Shown one piece after another: positions 34,220 to 41,925 of a stretch of 64,000 bases of DNA. This DNA comes from RBG-13-51-18 sp963739395. GTDB taxonomy: Bacteria; Chloroflexota; Dehalococcoidia; Dehalococcoidales; RBG-16-60-22. Positions within the stretch are counted from its first letter, which is position 1. The number at the start of each line of letters is the position of its first letter. The notes beneath the pieces are model-generated. The model did not search any database. It was not told where the DNA came from and saw only the letters and a list, made by a program, of their open reading frames with translations. Location: assembly GCA_963739395.1 (NCBI GenBank), contig CAVUAE010000001.1, forward strand, positions 806,001 to 870,000, given 5' to 3'. The position numbers and the translations under genes were made by a program.

Positions 34220-34914
34220 CTTAATAAACCGGTTAGTTCTTTAAGGTTTTTTATTTTCGGGCAGTCTAATTTTTGTTTATAATAATCGTCACGGTCGAGA
34301 AGAATGCCCCGCATACCAGCCCCTTTAGCGCCGACAATGTCGACCTGATACTGGTCGCCGACATAGACCGCCTCATTAGGTTTCATACTAAATTTCTTCA
34401 AGGCATATCGGAATATCTCCGGCTGCGGCTTGGTAAAACCGGCATCCTGCGAAGTGACCACTATATCAAGGTTCGCGGAAAGCCCGAGTTTATCCAGCGT
34501 GGCGGTCATATTCTGCTCGATGTTAGAGATTAAACCCAGTTTCAGTTTACGTTTTTTTAGGTCGTCGATAGCAGGCATAACATCATCAAAGAGAACGAGG
34601 TCCATCTTCGCCTGCTGCATCATGCCCAATAATCTTAAGACTGTCTTTTCCTCCGCGGCGATGCCGGCTTCTTTTAAGACGATACGCTGGTATTCTGAAT
34701 AAAGCGCCATCGTTTCTTCCCGAGAACGTTGGCTTAAAGGACGTTTGGCAATTTGCTGGTAGATAAACTCATTGGCGGTAAGCATGGGATGGCGTAAAGC
34801 CGCCGCCTTGACATTAATGCCCAGTTTTTTTAAAGCATCAGCCTCAAGTTCTTCTTGAGAAGGCTGGTAGTGCACTAATGTCTGGTAAAGGTCAAAAAAC
34901 ACGGCTTTTATCAT
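34216..34914 (-). CDS. HAD-superfamily hydrolase
   Basis: 232 residues from the ATG at 34914, which has GAGGTG at good spacing. A longer frame to 34980 lacks an RBS. The HAD motifs are in order: nucleophile Asp in FFDLYQTL, motif II LGLISNIEQN, motif III Lys in FTKPQPEIF, and motif IV VGDQYQVDIVGAKGAGM. A helical C1 cap lies between motifs I and II, as in phosphoglycolate- or YjjG-type phosphatases. Substrate unknown. Confidence 0.9.
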   Translation of the reverse strand: MIKAVFFDLYQTLVHYQPSQEELEADALKKLGINVKAAALRHPMLTANEFIYQQIAKRPLSQRSREETMALYSEYQRIVLKEAGIAAEEKTVLRLLGMMQQAKMDLVLFDDVMPAIDDLKKRKLKLGLISNIEQNMTATLDKLGLSANLDIVVTSQDAGFTKPQPEIFRYALKKFSMKPNEAVYVGDQYQVDIVGAKGAGMRGILLDRDDYYKQKLDCPKIKNLKELTGLLS

Positions 34915-34987
34915 AGCGTTCACCTCTAACAGTTCCATTGTAATGAAAGCCGCTCTTACTGTAAAGAACGGTTGATACAATGTTTTT

Positions 34988-35072
34988 AATCCTCATCCCC
35001 TACCCCCTCTCCAACCACCAACATTAACTGCTTCGAAATTTTACCGGTTGGAGAGGGGTAAGGGGTGAGGTA
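34988..35072. repeat. Intergenic inverted repeat (CCCCTACCCCCTCTCCAAcc / TTGGAGAGGGGTAAGGGG)
   Basis: CTCATCCCCTACCCCCTCTC (from about 34992) is mirrored by GAGAGGGGTAAGGGGTGAGG (to about 35071), giving a long imperfect stem around about 45 bases. It lies between divergent genes. No coding content. Confidence 0.65.
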
Positions 35073-35114
35073 TCAATTAATAACAAATCAAACCAGAACC
35101 GCCCTCCGCGCTCA

Positions 35115-35143
35115 TTGACTTGAAAGGTAGCCACTGCTAACAT
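35115..35143 (+). promoter_or_regulatory. Candidate lysA promoter
   Basis: TTGACT (35115-35120), 17 bases and TAACAT (35138-35143), followed by GAGGTG just before the ATG at 35161. Confidence 0.5.
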
Positions 35144-35160
35144 AAAGATGTGAGGTGAAT

Positions 35161-36477
35161 ATGTCTACTAAGACCAGTGTTCCAAGATTAGCGGTGTTTT
35201 CACAAACAACGGAAATCAATAAAAAAGGCAACCTGACAATAGGCGGCTGCGATACCGTGGCGCTGGCTAAAGAGTTCGGCACGCCTTTATATGTTTTTGA
35301 CGAGGCGGACATACGCCATCGCTGTCGCGAGTTCAAGAAAGAATTCGGCAAGCGCTATGCCAATACTACCATCGGCTATTCGACCAAGGCTTTCATCGCT
35401 AAAGCCATGATGAAACTAATTGAAGAGGAAGGACTCGACCTGGATGTAGTAACGGGCGGGGAGCTGGCTTTCGCTTTAGCGGCAGGTTTCCCAGCCAAGA
35501 AAATCCACTTCCCCGGCAACAATAAGTCTCGAGAAGAGTTGGAGCTGGCAGTCAAGGAAGGTATCGGGCACATCGTCGTGGATAACCTGCCGGAGCTTAA
35601 GATGTTGATTAACATTACCGGCAAGAAAAAGGTCGATATCCTTTTACGTCTTAATCCGGGCGTCGACCCGCATACCCATAAATTTAATACCACCGGCATT
35701 GCGGATTCCAAGTTCGGCCTGCCCAAGGCTGACTGGGACGAAGCGGTAAAGACGGCTTTAGCTGCCAAGAATCTTAATGTGGATGGACTTCACTTTCACA
35801 TCGGCTCCGGGCTTTTTGAGTATGAGCCGTATTTAAAGTCGCTGGATGAAGCGTTAGAATACGCCGCCGTCATCAAGCAAAAATACAGCTTCCGGACCAA
35901 CATATTGAGCATCGGTGGGGGGTTCGGCGCGCAGTACGTGGTAGGTGCCGTGCCGCCAACAATTTCATCCTTTGCTGACGCAATCATTAAGAGGTTTACC
36001 AGCCGCTGCCACGAACTCAAGCTGGCAACACCCAAGCTGATGATTGAGCCGGGACGGAAGATAGTCGCCCAGTCTGGCGTGGCGCTTTATACGGTCGGGG
36101 TAATTAAGAATATTCCGGGCGTCAGGACTTATGTCTCGGTGGATGGCGGGATGGGGGATAATATCCGCCAGCCGATGTACGGCGCGGTGCAGGAAGCTTT
36201 AATAGCCAACCGGCCGACGGCTAAGGACGCCAAAACAGTTACGATAACCGGTAAGTTCTGTGAAGCCGGTGATGTTTTAATAAAAGAAATAAAACTGCCG
36301 GAACTTAAAGCCGGAGATATACTGGCGGTGGCAGGGAGTGGGGCTTACTGCGTGCCAATGTCCAGCAACTATAATGCCGCTTACCGTCCGGCAATCGTTT
36401 TTGTGAAGGACGGCAAGGCGCGGCTTATCCGGCGGCGGGAAACACTGCAGGACTTGATCCGGCGTGATGTAGATTAG
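35161..36477 (+). CDS. lysA: Diaminopimelate decarboxylase
   Basis: 438 residues from the ATG at 35161, with an in-frame GTG two codons earlier inside the RBS. It is an alanine-racemase-fold PLP enzyme: YSTKAF holds the PLP lysine, HFHIGSG and GGGFG the phosphate site, EPGRKIVAQSG, and CEAGDVL the substrate Cys. It converts meso-diaminopimelate to L-lysine. It is followed 14 bases later by holB, probably in one operon. Confidence 0.96.
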   Translation: MSTKTSVPRLAVFSQTTEINKKGNLTIGGCDTVALAKEFGTPLYVFDEADIRHRCREFKKEFGKRYANTTIGYSTKAFIAKAMMKLIEEEGLDLDVVTGGELAFALAAGFPAKKIHFPGNNKSREELELAVKEGIGHIVVDNLPELKMLINITGKKKVDILLRLNPGVDPHTHKFNTTGIADSKFGLPKADWDEAVKTALAAKNLNVDGLHFHIGSGLFEYEPYLKSLDEALEYAAVIKQKYSFRTNILSIGGGFGAQYVVGAVPPTISSFADAIIKRFTSRCHELKLATPKLMIEPGRKIVAQSGVALYTVGVIKNIPGVRTYVSVDGGMGDNIRQPMYGAVQEALIANRPTAKDAKTVTITGKFCEAGDVLIKEIKLPELKAGDILAVAGSGAYCVPMSSNYNAAYRPAIVFVKDGKARLIRRRETLQDLIRRDVD

Positions 36478-36491
36478 CGAGGAAATTTTTA

Positions 36492-37511
36492 ATGTGGCAG
36501 GCAATCGGGCAGACGCGAGCCGTCTCCCTTTTAAAACATAGCCTGGAAGCAGGCACACTATCTCATGCCTACCTTTTCCTAGGTCCGCAGCATGTCGGCA
36601 AGATGACCCTGGCGCTAAATCTGGCACAGGCGCTTAACTGCCAATCGGAAGACAAGCCCTGTCTCGAATGCGATTCGTGTAAGAAAATAGCCGCGGGCAC
36701 TCACAGCGATGTTCAGGTCATCGGTCTAGTACAGGACGAAGAGGATAACGAAGCTAAACTGATACATACCGACCAGATAAAAGATGTACTGCATGCCGCC
36801 AGTTTGCCGCCTTTCGAGGGGAACCAGAAAGTCTTTATCATCGACGGGGCGGAATTGCTATCTATAGAAGCCGCGAATCGACTATTGAAAACCCTCGAAG
36901 AGCCGGAGGCGAAAATTACCTTTATTTTACTCACGACAAATGAAAACAGGCTACTCAAGACAATAATTTCGCGCTGCCAGCGTATCGAGCTACCGCCAAT
37001 GTCGCTTGCCGAAGAAACGAAAACATTGGTCGAAAAAATGCAGGTTAAGCCGGAAAAGGCTAGGCTGCTGGCAGGACTCTCTCACGGCTGTATCGGGTGG
37101 GCGATTACAGCAGCGAATGACGAAAAAATACTGACGCAAAGTCGTGAAACGCTAGACCAGATTATTAGCACGGTCAAAGGGGACTATGAAGGCCGGTTCG
37201 CCTATGTTGGGCGACTGGCGGCGGGGTTCAGTCAAAACCGGCAGGCAGTTTATGAGACGCTTGATAGGTGGTTGGATTTCTGGCGCGACCTGATTTTAGC
37301 GAAGCTGGACTGCCCAGATATGATGACGAATATAGACAAAAAAGATGATATCATTAAAATGGCTGGGAGATACAGCCTGTCGAGCATAAGGAATTATATT
37401 AGCAGTGTAGAGTCAGCGGCGAGGCAGCTTAAGCAGAATGTAAACGCGCGGCTGGCTCTGGAAGTACTGATGCTCGATTTACCGCGAGAGGAGGCAATAA
37501 GTCCGCGATAA
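36492..37511 (+). CDS. holB: DNA polymerase III delta' subunit
   Basis: 339-residue AAA+ clamp-loader protein. It starts QAIGQTRAVSLLKHSLEAG, with a P-loop-like GPQHVGKMT, a zinc site CLECDSCKKI, IIDGAELLSIEAANRLLKTLEEP and the SRC sensor in IISRCQRIEL. It helps load the beta sliding clamp at the fork. The P-loop Met in place of Thr/Ser suggests a weak or non-ATP-binding delta' as is common. It is followed by ricT 17 bases later. Confidence 0.93.
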   Translation: MWQAIGQTRAVSLLKHSLEAGTLSHAYLFLGPQHVGKMTLALNLAQALNCQSEDKPCLECDSCKKIAAGTHSDVQVIGLVQDEEDNEAKLIHTDQIKDVLHAASLPPFEGNQKVFIIDGAELLSIEAANRLLKTLEEPEAKITFILLTTNENRLLKTIISRCQRIELPPMSLAEETKTLVEKMQVKPEKARLLAGLSHGCIGWAITAANDEKILTQSRETLDQIISTVKGDYEGRFAYVGRLAAGFSQNRQAVYETLDRWLDFWRDLILAKLDCPDMMTNIDKKDDIIKMAGRYSLSSIRNYISSVESAARQLKQNVNARLALEVLMLDLPREEAISPR

Positions 37512-37528
37512 TATCGGGGACATGAGAT

Positions 37529-38323
37529 ATGGCGAATATTACGGGAATACGCTTTAAAAAAGCAGGGAAAATCTATTACTTTGACGCGGGGGATATCGCC
37601 CTGCAAGTCGGCGACTACGCAGTGGTGAAAACCAGTCGCGGCTTAGAGCTGGGACATGTCGTCATCGCACCGGGGCAGATACAGGTCAATGAAACAGGCG
37701 AGTCGCTAGCGCCGGTGATACGCAAGGCGGAGCCGGAGGACATCGCTAAAGAAAAGGAACTAAACATCAAGGCGGAGGAAGCATTAATCACCTGCGATAA
37801 GATGATAGCCGATTTAAAACTGCCAATGAAACTGCTTGCGGCGGAATACGCGTTGGACAGCAGCCGTCTGACCTTTCTCTTTAGTGCCGAGGAACGGGTG
37901 GACTTCCGCGAGTTGGTACGGCGTTTATCCGGCAAGTTTAAGATAAGGGTGGAGCTAAGGCAGGTGGGGAGTAGGGACGAGGCTAAACTTATCGGCAGCT
38001 TTGGCAGGTGCGGTCGCGAACTATGCTGCGGGAGCTTTTTAACGGATTTTTCGCCGGTTTCCATCAAAATGGCAAAGGAGCAAGACCTGCCGCTGAATCC
38101 CATGAAGATATCCGGCGCTTGCGGGCGCTTGATGTGCTGCCTGGCTTACGAAGGCGAGCAGTATAAAGCCATGAAAGAGAAGATGCCCAAGGTGGGGGCG
38201 CGGATATCCACGCGTATGGGAGAGGCGACCGTCGTGAGTAATAATCCGCTTAAAGAAACGGTGACGGTGGAGCTGGATAGCGAATCGACGGTAGAATTGC
38301 CGCTGAAGGACGTTAGTTACTAG
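37529..38323 (+). CDS. ricT: PSP1-domain protein RicT (YaaT)
   Basis: 264 residues with the PSP1 C-terminal domain. The Cys motifs CGRELCCGSFL and CGRLMCCLAYE near residues 160-205 bind Fe-S in the RicAFT complex that assists RNase Y-dependent mRNA processing in Bacillus. The holB-ricT adjacency is widely conserved in Gram-positives and relatives. It starts 17 bases after holB. Confidence 0.92.
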   Translation: MANITGIRFKKAGKIYYFDAGDIALQVGDYAVVKTSRGLELGHVVIAPGQIQVNETGESLAPVIRKAEPEDIAKEKELNIKAEEALITCDKMIADLKLPMKLLAAEYALDSSRLTFLFSAEERVDFRELVRRLSGKFKIRVELRQVGSRDEAKLIGSFGRCGRELCCGSFLTDFSPVSIKMAKEQDLPLNPMKISGACGRLMCCLAYEGEQYKAMKEKMPKVGARISTRMGEATVVSNNPLKETVTVELDSESTVELPLKDVSY

Positions 38324-38331
38324 TTTAGAGT

Positions 38332-38527
38332 GTCATTCTGAACGTAGTGAAGAATCCGTTGCCCGCCCCTTTACCCCCTCTGGATTCCCGATCAGGTCGG
38401 GAATGACCCTGGAAGTAAGCCTGTCATTCTGAGGGAGCTCCGATTTTTATCGGGACGACCGTGAGAATCTCCATCATGGGTTGTCGTCGGTCTTAGAGAT
38501 TGCCACGTTTCGCTCGCAATGACGGGG
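38332..38527. repeat. Cluster of four intergenic hairpin repeats
   Basis: In order: GTCATTCTGAACGTAGTGAAGAATCC (38333-), GGATTCCCgatcaggtcGGGAATGACC (38382-), GTCATTCTGAGGGAGCTCCG with a downstream CGTGAGAATCTCC (38422-), and GAGATTGCCACG..CGCAATGACGGGG (38497-38527). All end in ATTCT/GGAATGAC-type arms seen elsewhere in the window. They fill the convergent gap between ricT and the HNH gene. Confidence 0.7.
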
Positions 38528-38529
38528 GG

Positions 38530-39036
38530 TTATTGATACAGGTACTTGCGCCATTCGTCGCGCTGGCTTAAGTAGTGATAGGGGATGTTGAAGAGGGGAC
38601 TCCCTGTCGGTTGTCCCGGCGTCTTTATCAGCTTCATACGAGCTTCATGGGGCGTTCGCCCGGCTTTCTTGCGATTACAATTTACACAGGCGCTGACGAC
38701 GTTTTCCCATGTGTGTTGACCTCCCCGGTAGCGTGGTACCACGTGGTCGAGCGTAAGGTGTCGGCTTTGCTCGCCGCAGTACTGGCAGGTGTATCTATCC
38801 CGATTGAATATCTCGTAGCGGGTCATCTTGCGCTGGCGATGGGGGCGTCTTACCAGCTGCGCCAGGCGGATAACCGAGGGCAGCTCGACGGCTTGAGTAA
38901 GCGTATGGATATAGCCGAGGCCGTTTTCAATCATCTCCGCTTTGCCCTGCCAGATGAGGACGACGGCGCGGCGGGCGCGGCAGACGGTTAGCGGCTCGTA
39001 GCTCTGGTTCAAGACTAATACCGGATGGTTTATCAT
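38530..39036 (-). CDS. HNH endonuclease
   Basis: 168 residues. The N-terminal 45 residues (PVLVLNQSYEPLTVCRARRAVVLI) are typical of HNH family 5 proteins. The nuclease core has CQYCGEQ, then HLTLDHVVPRYRGGQHTWENVVSACVNCN with the HNH residues and two CxxC zinc knuckles. It cuts DNA; the target is unknown. It is a single gene with no methyltransferase beside it. The gap 39037-39196 upstream holds nothing recognised. Confidence 0.92.
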   Translation of the reverse strand: MINHPVLVLNQSYEPLTVCRARRAVVLIWQGKAEMIENGLGYIHTLTQAVELPSVIRLAQLVRRPHRQRKMTRYEIFNRDRYTCQYCGEQSRHLTLDHVVPRYRGGQHTWENVVSACVNCNRKKAGRTPHEARMKLIKTPGQPTGSPLFNIPYHYLSQRDEWRKYLYQ

Positions 39037-39196
39037 AGCTTCGCCTTAGGCACAACCAGCTTCATTTTAGCGCAATCCTTGAAGGGGTGCAAGAAGACCC
39101 TTCCCAGGGGTGGCATTGTTTTTAGGATATGGAGAGTTAAAGATAAAACCGAGGTAGAGGTGGACTAGTTATTAACAATAATATGTCATTTTCAAT

Positions 39197-39237
39197 TTGA
39201 CAAAAATACTAATTATTGTATAATAGAACAGGTGTTC
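39197..39237 (+). promoter_or_regulatory. Strong promoter with a LexA-box-like palindrome
   Basis: TTGACA (39197-39202), 16 bases and TATAAT (39219-39224) match consensus exactly. GAACAGGTGTTC (39226-39237) follows directly and fits the Gram-positive-type SOS box GAAC-N4-GTTC, placed over the transcription start. Transcription would run toward the Panacea-domain operon. SOS control is inferred from the match only. Confidence 0.6.
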
Positions 39238-39350
39238 TCATTTTATAGGGTTAACAGTCAATAAATGTAATGCTAGACCCTATGACATATAAGTAATAGC
39301 ACTAATGCAAGGTTGTGTTCTCTAGTCATATATTGATATTATAGCTATTT

Positions 39351-39382
39351 TTGACAATTTAACTTGACTAGTATAGTATAAT
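39351..39382 (+). promoter_or_regulatory. Second candidate promoter upstream of the Panacea-domain gene
   Basis: TTGACA (39351-39356), 17 bases and TAGTAT (39374-39379); TATAAT at 39377-39382 is an alternative with a 20-base spacer. It lies about 35 bases before a short leader reading frame. Confidence 0.45.
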
Positions 39383-39415
39383 ATTAAGTTGATAAAGAGA
39401 CTAGGAATTACTCCT

Positions 39416-39472
39416 ATGAACTCAATATCAAAGGAGAATACGGCCTGAACCTGATGCGGTCAGACCGTTTTT
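39416..39472 (+). promoter_or_regulatory. 10-codon leader frame and terminator hairpin (possible attenuator)
   Basis: An ATG at 39416 with TAGGAA nine bases upstream opens MNSISKENTA, stopping at TGA 39446-39448. The hairpin ACGG-CTGA..TCAG-CCGT (39440-39468) with a T run to 39472 overlaps that stop. A ribosome on the leader would cover the 5' arm and could prevent termination. Alternatively the hairpin ends a small RNA starting near 39384. Function is inferred. Confidence 0.5.
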
Positions 39473-39502
39473 GTTTATAGAAGCTCTAAAATGGAGACTT
39501 AA

Positions 39503-40120
39503 ATGACTGATAATCAACCAAGAATTCAGTTTAATTTTGATCCTAAAAAAGGAACTCAAGCTTTAAACTTTTTTGCAATTAAAGAAGGTGGCATTATAAA
39601 CAAAATGAAAGCACTCAAGCTTATCTATTTTGCAGATAGATTCCATCTTCGTAAATATGGAAGACTAGTAACAAATGATATTTATTTAGCAATGAGATAT
39701 GGCCCAGTTCCATCGGCAGTGAAGAATATTGCAGAATCTAATGACTTTCTTGAAGACGATATAAAAGAATATTCGAATATCTATGTAGAACCTTCTGATA
39801 ATCTAGTATTAAAGTCAATTGATAAAATTGATGAGTCGGTATTTTCAGAGTCTGATATCGAAGCTCTTAATTTTGCATGGAAACAGTTCGGAAAATATAC
39901 TCAATTTCAATTAGCCGAACTAACACATTATTATCCAGAATGGAAACGATGGGAAACATTTTTAGGTTCATTGGGATCTTGTTGGCAAATGGATATTTTA
40001 GACTTTTTAGAAGACCCTGATGAAGATATAGAAAAATGTTTCAAACTCAATGCAGAAGATAAACAAGCTAGAGAAGAACAGATTATAGAGATATCTCGCA
40101 TTGAGTCAATGTGGGGATAA
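39503..40120 (+). CDS. Panacea-domain (DUF4065/SocA-like) protein, putative antitoxin
   Basis: 205 residues with GGAG seven bases before the ATG. The Panacea signature is clear: ALNFFAIKEGGIINKMKALKLIYFADRFHLRKYGR, then NDIYLAMRYGPVPSAVKNI (positions 39554-39731). The domain is known as a versatile antitoxin that neutralises unrelated toxins encoded next door. The next gene begins 10 bases after this stop (or overlaps it if a TTG start is used) and is the candidate toxin. The gene is AT-rich, unlike ricT or folP nearby, which suggests acquisition. Confidence 0.85.
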   Translation: MTDNQPRIQFNFDPKKGTQALNFFAIKEGGIINKMKALKLIYFADRFHLRKYGRLVTNDIYLAMRYGPVPSAVKNIAESNDFLEDDIKEYSNIYVEPSDNLVLKSIDKIDESVFSESDIEALNFAWKQFGKYTQFQLAELTHYYPEWKRWETFLGSLGSCWQMDILDFLEDPDEDIEKCFKLNAEDKQAREEQIIEISRIESMWG

Positions 40121-40130
40121 GTCAATTGTT

Positions 40131-40583
40131 ATGGATATCCCCCCTGAGGTTGTTATCAAAGGAACAATACGCCCAGGTTCAGTCTATTATTTTCCAAGTA
40201 AAAAGTTAACTAGTAAAGAATCTCACTTCTATGTAGTTGTTAATCTGGATCCATTTAACGAACAATTGATAATATTGGTGTTGGGATCATCAAAAATCGA
40301 TGTAGTTAAACAACGCAACAAAAGCCACTCATCCAAGACTCTCGTAATAGTGACTCCCCAACAATATCCACTTTTTTCAGGTAATACCATCTTTGACTGT
40401 AATAATAGTGTCTTTAGATATCCTATTAATGATTTGGTCCAAAGACTATCCTCGAAGCGCCTTGAGTGTTGTATTAGAGAAATGCCATTAGATATAGTAA
40501 AACTTTTAAGAGAAGGCGTATTAGCTAGTACAGTTATTGAGCGTAATATAAAAGAACAATTAACGAAAAAACCACTATATTAA
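40131..40583 (+). CDS. Putative MazF/PemK-like toxin partner of the Panacea protein
   Basis: 150 residues from the ATG at 40131; an upstream TTG at 40101 would overlap the previous gene by 20 bases. VIKGTIRPGSVYYFPSKK, HFYVVVNLDPFNEQLIILVLGS and TLVIVTPQQYPLFSG resemble the SH3-like barrel of PemK/MazF-type proteins (PGxVY start, VV core strand), but the similarity is weak. Position after a Panacea antitoxin supports a toxin role. If it is MazF-like, it would cleave RNA. Basic C-terminal tail (KKPLY). Low GC. Confidence 0.55.
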   Translation: MDIPPEVVIKGTIRPGSVYYFPSKKLTSKESHFYVVVNLDPFNEQLIILVLGSSKIDVVKQRNKSHSSKTLVIVTPQQYPLFSGNTIFDCNNSVFRYPINDLVQRLSSKRLECCIREMPLDIVKLLREGVLASTVIERNIKEQLTKKPLY

Positions 40584-40677
40584 TTAAATATTAGTTTTAA
40601 GACTCATTATTATCTTGGAATATAAAACCCCCTCCACCAGCCTCCCCAGCCTATAAAGCTATACCACCCCGCTTTTA

Positions 40678-40845
40678 TTAAAGCCCTTTGGCTAACGGGT
40701 CTATCAGGGGGATAATACCGCACGTAATCAGGAGTATACCTACAAACGGCAAAAACTTATATCCTATAATTATTCCTATGATAATACATAAAACAGCGAT
40801 TACAGCAAAAGAAATAGCCATGTACTTATAAATTTTTATCTTCAT
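40678..40845 (-). CDS. 55-residue membrane protein
   Basis: An ATG at 40845 with GGGAG eight bases upstream opens 55 codons ending TAA at 40678-40680. The protein starts with a short basic segment (MKIKIYKYM) followed by two hydrophobic stretches (ISFAVIAVLCIIIGIIIG and FVGILLITCGIIPLI), a two-helix hairpin layout. No family is recognised. It lies 23 bases downstream of the pterin synthase gene on the same strand and could be co-transcribed. Confidence 0.55.
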   Translation of the reverse strand: MKIKIYKYMAISFAVIAVLCIIIGIIIGYKFLPFVGILLITCGIIPLIDPLAKGL

Positions 40846-40868
40846 CTATTCGCTCCCGTATTTTTTGA

Positions 40869-41306
40869 CTATGGTGAGTATATCACACCTTGCTCCGGCG
40901 TTTCAAAAACTTCGACTGCGCTCAGTTCAGGCACCGCAACATTCACAAGGGTAATGGGTTTACCCTGAGCATCGTCGAAGGGCTTGCTTAGCTTCTTGTC
41001 CCGAGCCTTGTCGAGGGATTTCTTAAGCTCATTATATATCGTAGTGGCGAGGTTTTCGGCGGAGGGGTTGATTTTATCAAAGGGCTTAACGTCATTCAGG
41101 CAGGTATGGTCGTAGCGCTCCAGTATTTCACCCAGGTGCTTCTTAAGGTCGATAAAGTCGTAAGCGAGGCCGATTTTATTCAGCTTTGACGCGCTTACCT
41201 TCACCACTATCTTGTAGCGGTGGCCATGCATTTTTTCGCACTTGCCCTTATAGCCCCGCAGGTAGTGGGCGGCGTCGATGTGTTTTTCCACCGATATTTC
41301 GTACAT
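40869..41306 (-). CDS. 6-pyruvoyltetrahydropterin synthase family, CExxHGH (PTPS-I/III) type
   Basis: 145 residues; relatives are about 120. Zinc ligands are H14, H27 and H29. The motif C23-E24-K-M-H-G-H carries both the QueD Cys (CxxxHGH) and the PTPS-III Glu (ExxHGH). Enzymes with both are described as able to make 6-carboxytetrahydropterin (queuosine) and to replace FolB in folate synthesis. It lies downstream of folK and folP, with no folB in the window. The extra length is a segment near residues 96-118 (LDKARDKKLSKPFDDAQGK) that looks like a translated intergenic repeat. Enzyme core residues are intact. Confidence 0.85.
   Translation of the reverse strand: MYEISVEKHIDAAHYLRGYKGKCEKMHGHRYKIVVKVSASKLNKIGLAYDFIDLKKHLGEILERYDHTCLNDVKPFDKINPSAENLATTIYNELKKSLDKARDKKLSKPFDDAQGKPITLVNVAVPELSAVEVFETPEQGVIYSP
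40905..41021. repeat. Repeat-derived insertion inside the pterin synthase gene
   Basis: TACCCTGAGCatcGTCGAAGGG (40961-40982) and CCCGAGCCTTGTCGAGGGAT (41000-41019) are two copies of the CCTGAGC..GTCGAAGG motif seen between genes at 7228 and 47571. TTCGACTGCGCTCAGTTCAG (40911-40930) is a related variant. Here they are read in frame as protein. Confidence 0.6.
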
Positions 41307-41317
41307 TCTCTTCCTCT

Positions 41318-41430
41318 GTCATTCTGGCGAAGGCCAGAATCCATTTAGAACCTCCTTAATGACTGAACTCATAGGTGGATTCCAGCCCTCGGGCTGAACT
41401 CTGGCTGAAGCCTACGCTGGAATGACAACC
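41318..41430. repeat. Intergenic repeats between folK and the pterin synthase gene
   Basis: GTCATTCTGGCGAAGGCCAGAATCC (41318-41342) is a compact hairpin. GGATTCCAGCCCTCGGGCTG with GAAGCCTACGCTGGAATGAC (41380-41427) is a second, larger inverted element that shares its left half with 43479-43553. Confidence 0.7.
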
Positions 41431-41433
41431 CTA

Positions 41434-41925
41434 TTATTTCCCGTTGAACTTCATCACGCCCTGCACCTCTTTAACGGCTTTATCCAGCTCCTTAATCGTT
41501 TTCTTAAGCACGGGATGGACGAAGTCCGGGGCGATTTCCGCCAGCGGGATGAGAACAAAAGCCCTTTCGTGCATCTTGGGATGGGGGATGACGAGGTTGG
41601 GGGTATTGACCACCTGGTCGCCGAAGAGGACGATATCGATATCGATGATGCGGGGCTCGCCGGAACGACTATAACGTCCCATTTTCTGCTCGATGCCCTT
41701 AAGCAAAGCCAGCAAGCCTTCCGGTGAAAGACGGGTAAAAACCTCGCAAGCCAGATTAAGAAAGCGGGGCTGGTTGACCAGTCCTACCGGCTCGGTATCA
41801 TATATCGAGGACACCTTGCCCAGACGCATGCGTTCCGATATCATCTTAAGCGCCTGGTCGAGGTTTGCCTGGCGATTCCCCAGATTCGAGCCGAGGCTAA
41901 GGTAAACTGTTACCGTATCATTCAC
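41434..41925 (-). CDS. folK: 2-amino-4-hydroxy-6-hydroxymethyldihydropteridine diphosphokinase
   Basis: 163 residues. LSLGSNLGNRQANL at the start, VYDTEPVG-type segment (IYDTEPVGLVNQPRFLN) and the Mg/ATP motif PRIIDIDIVLFGD are diagnostic for HPPK. It pyrophosphorylates 6-hydroxymethyldihydropterin for FolP. Its start overlaps the folP stop by eight bases. A repeat-filled gap of 127 bases separates it from the pterin synthase gene. Confidence 0.97.
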   Translation of the reverse strand: MNDTVTVYLSLGSNLGNRQANLDQALKMISERMRLGKVSSIYDTEPVGLVNQPRFLNLACEVFTRLSPEGLLALLKGIEQKMGRYSRSGEPRIIDIDIVLFGDQVVNTPNLVIPHPKMHERAFVLIPLAEIAPDFVHPVLKKTIKELDKAVKEVQGVMKFNGK

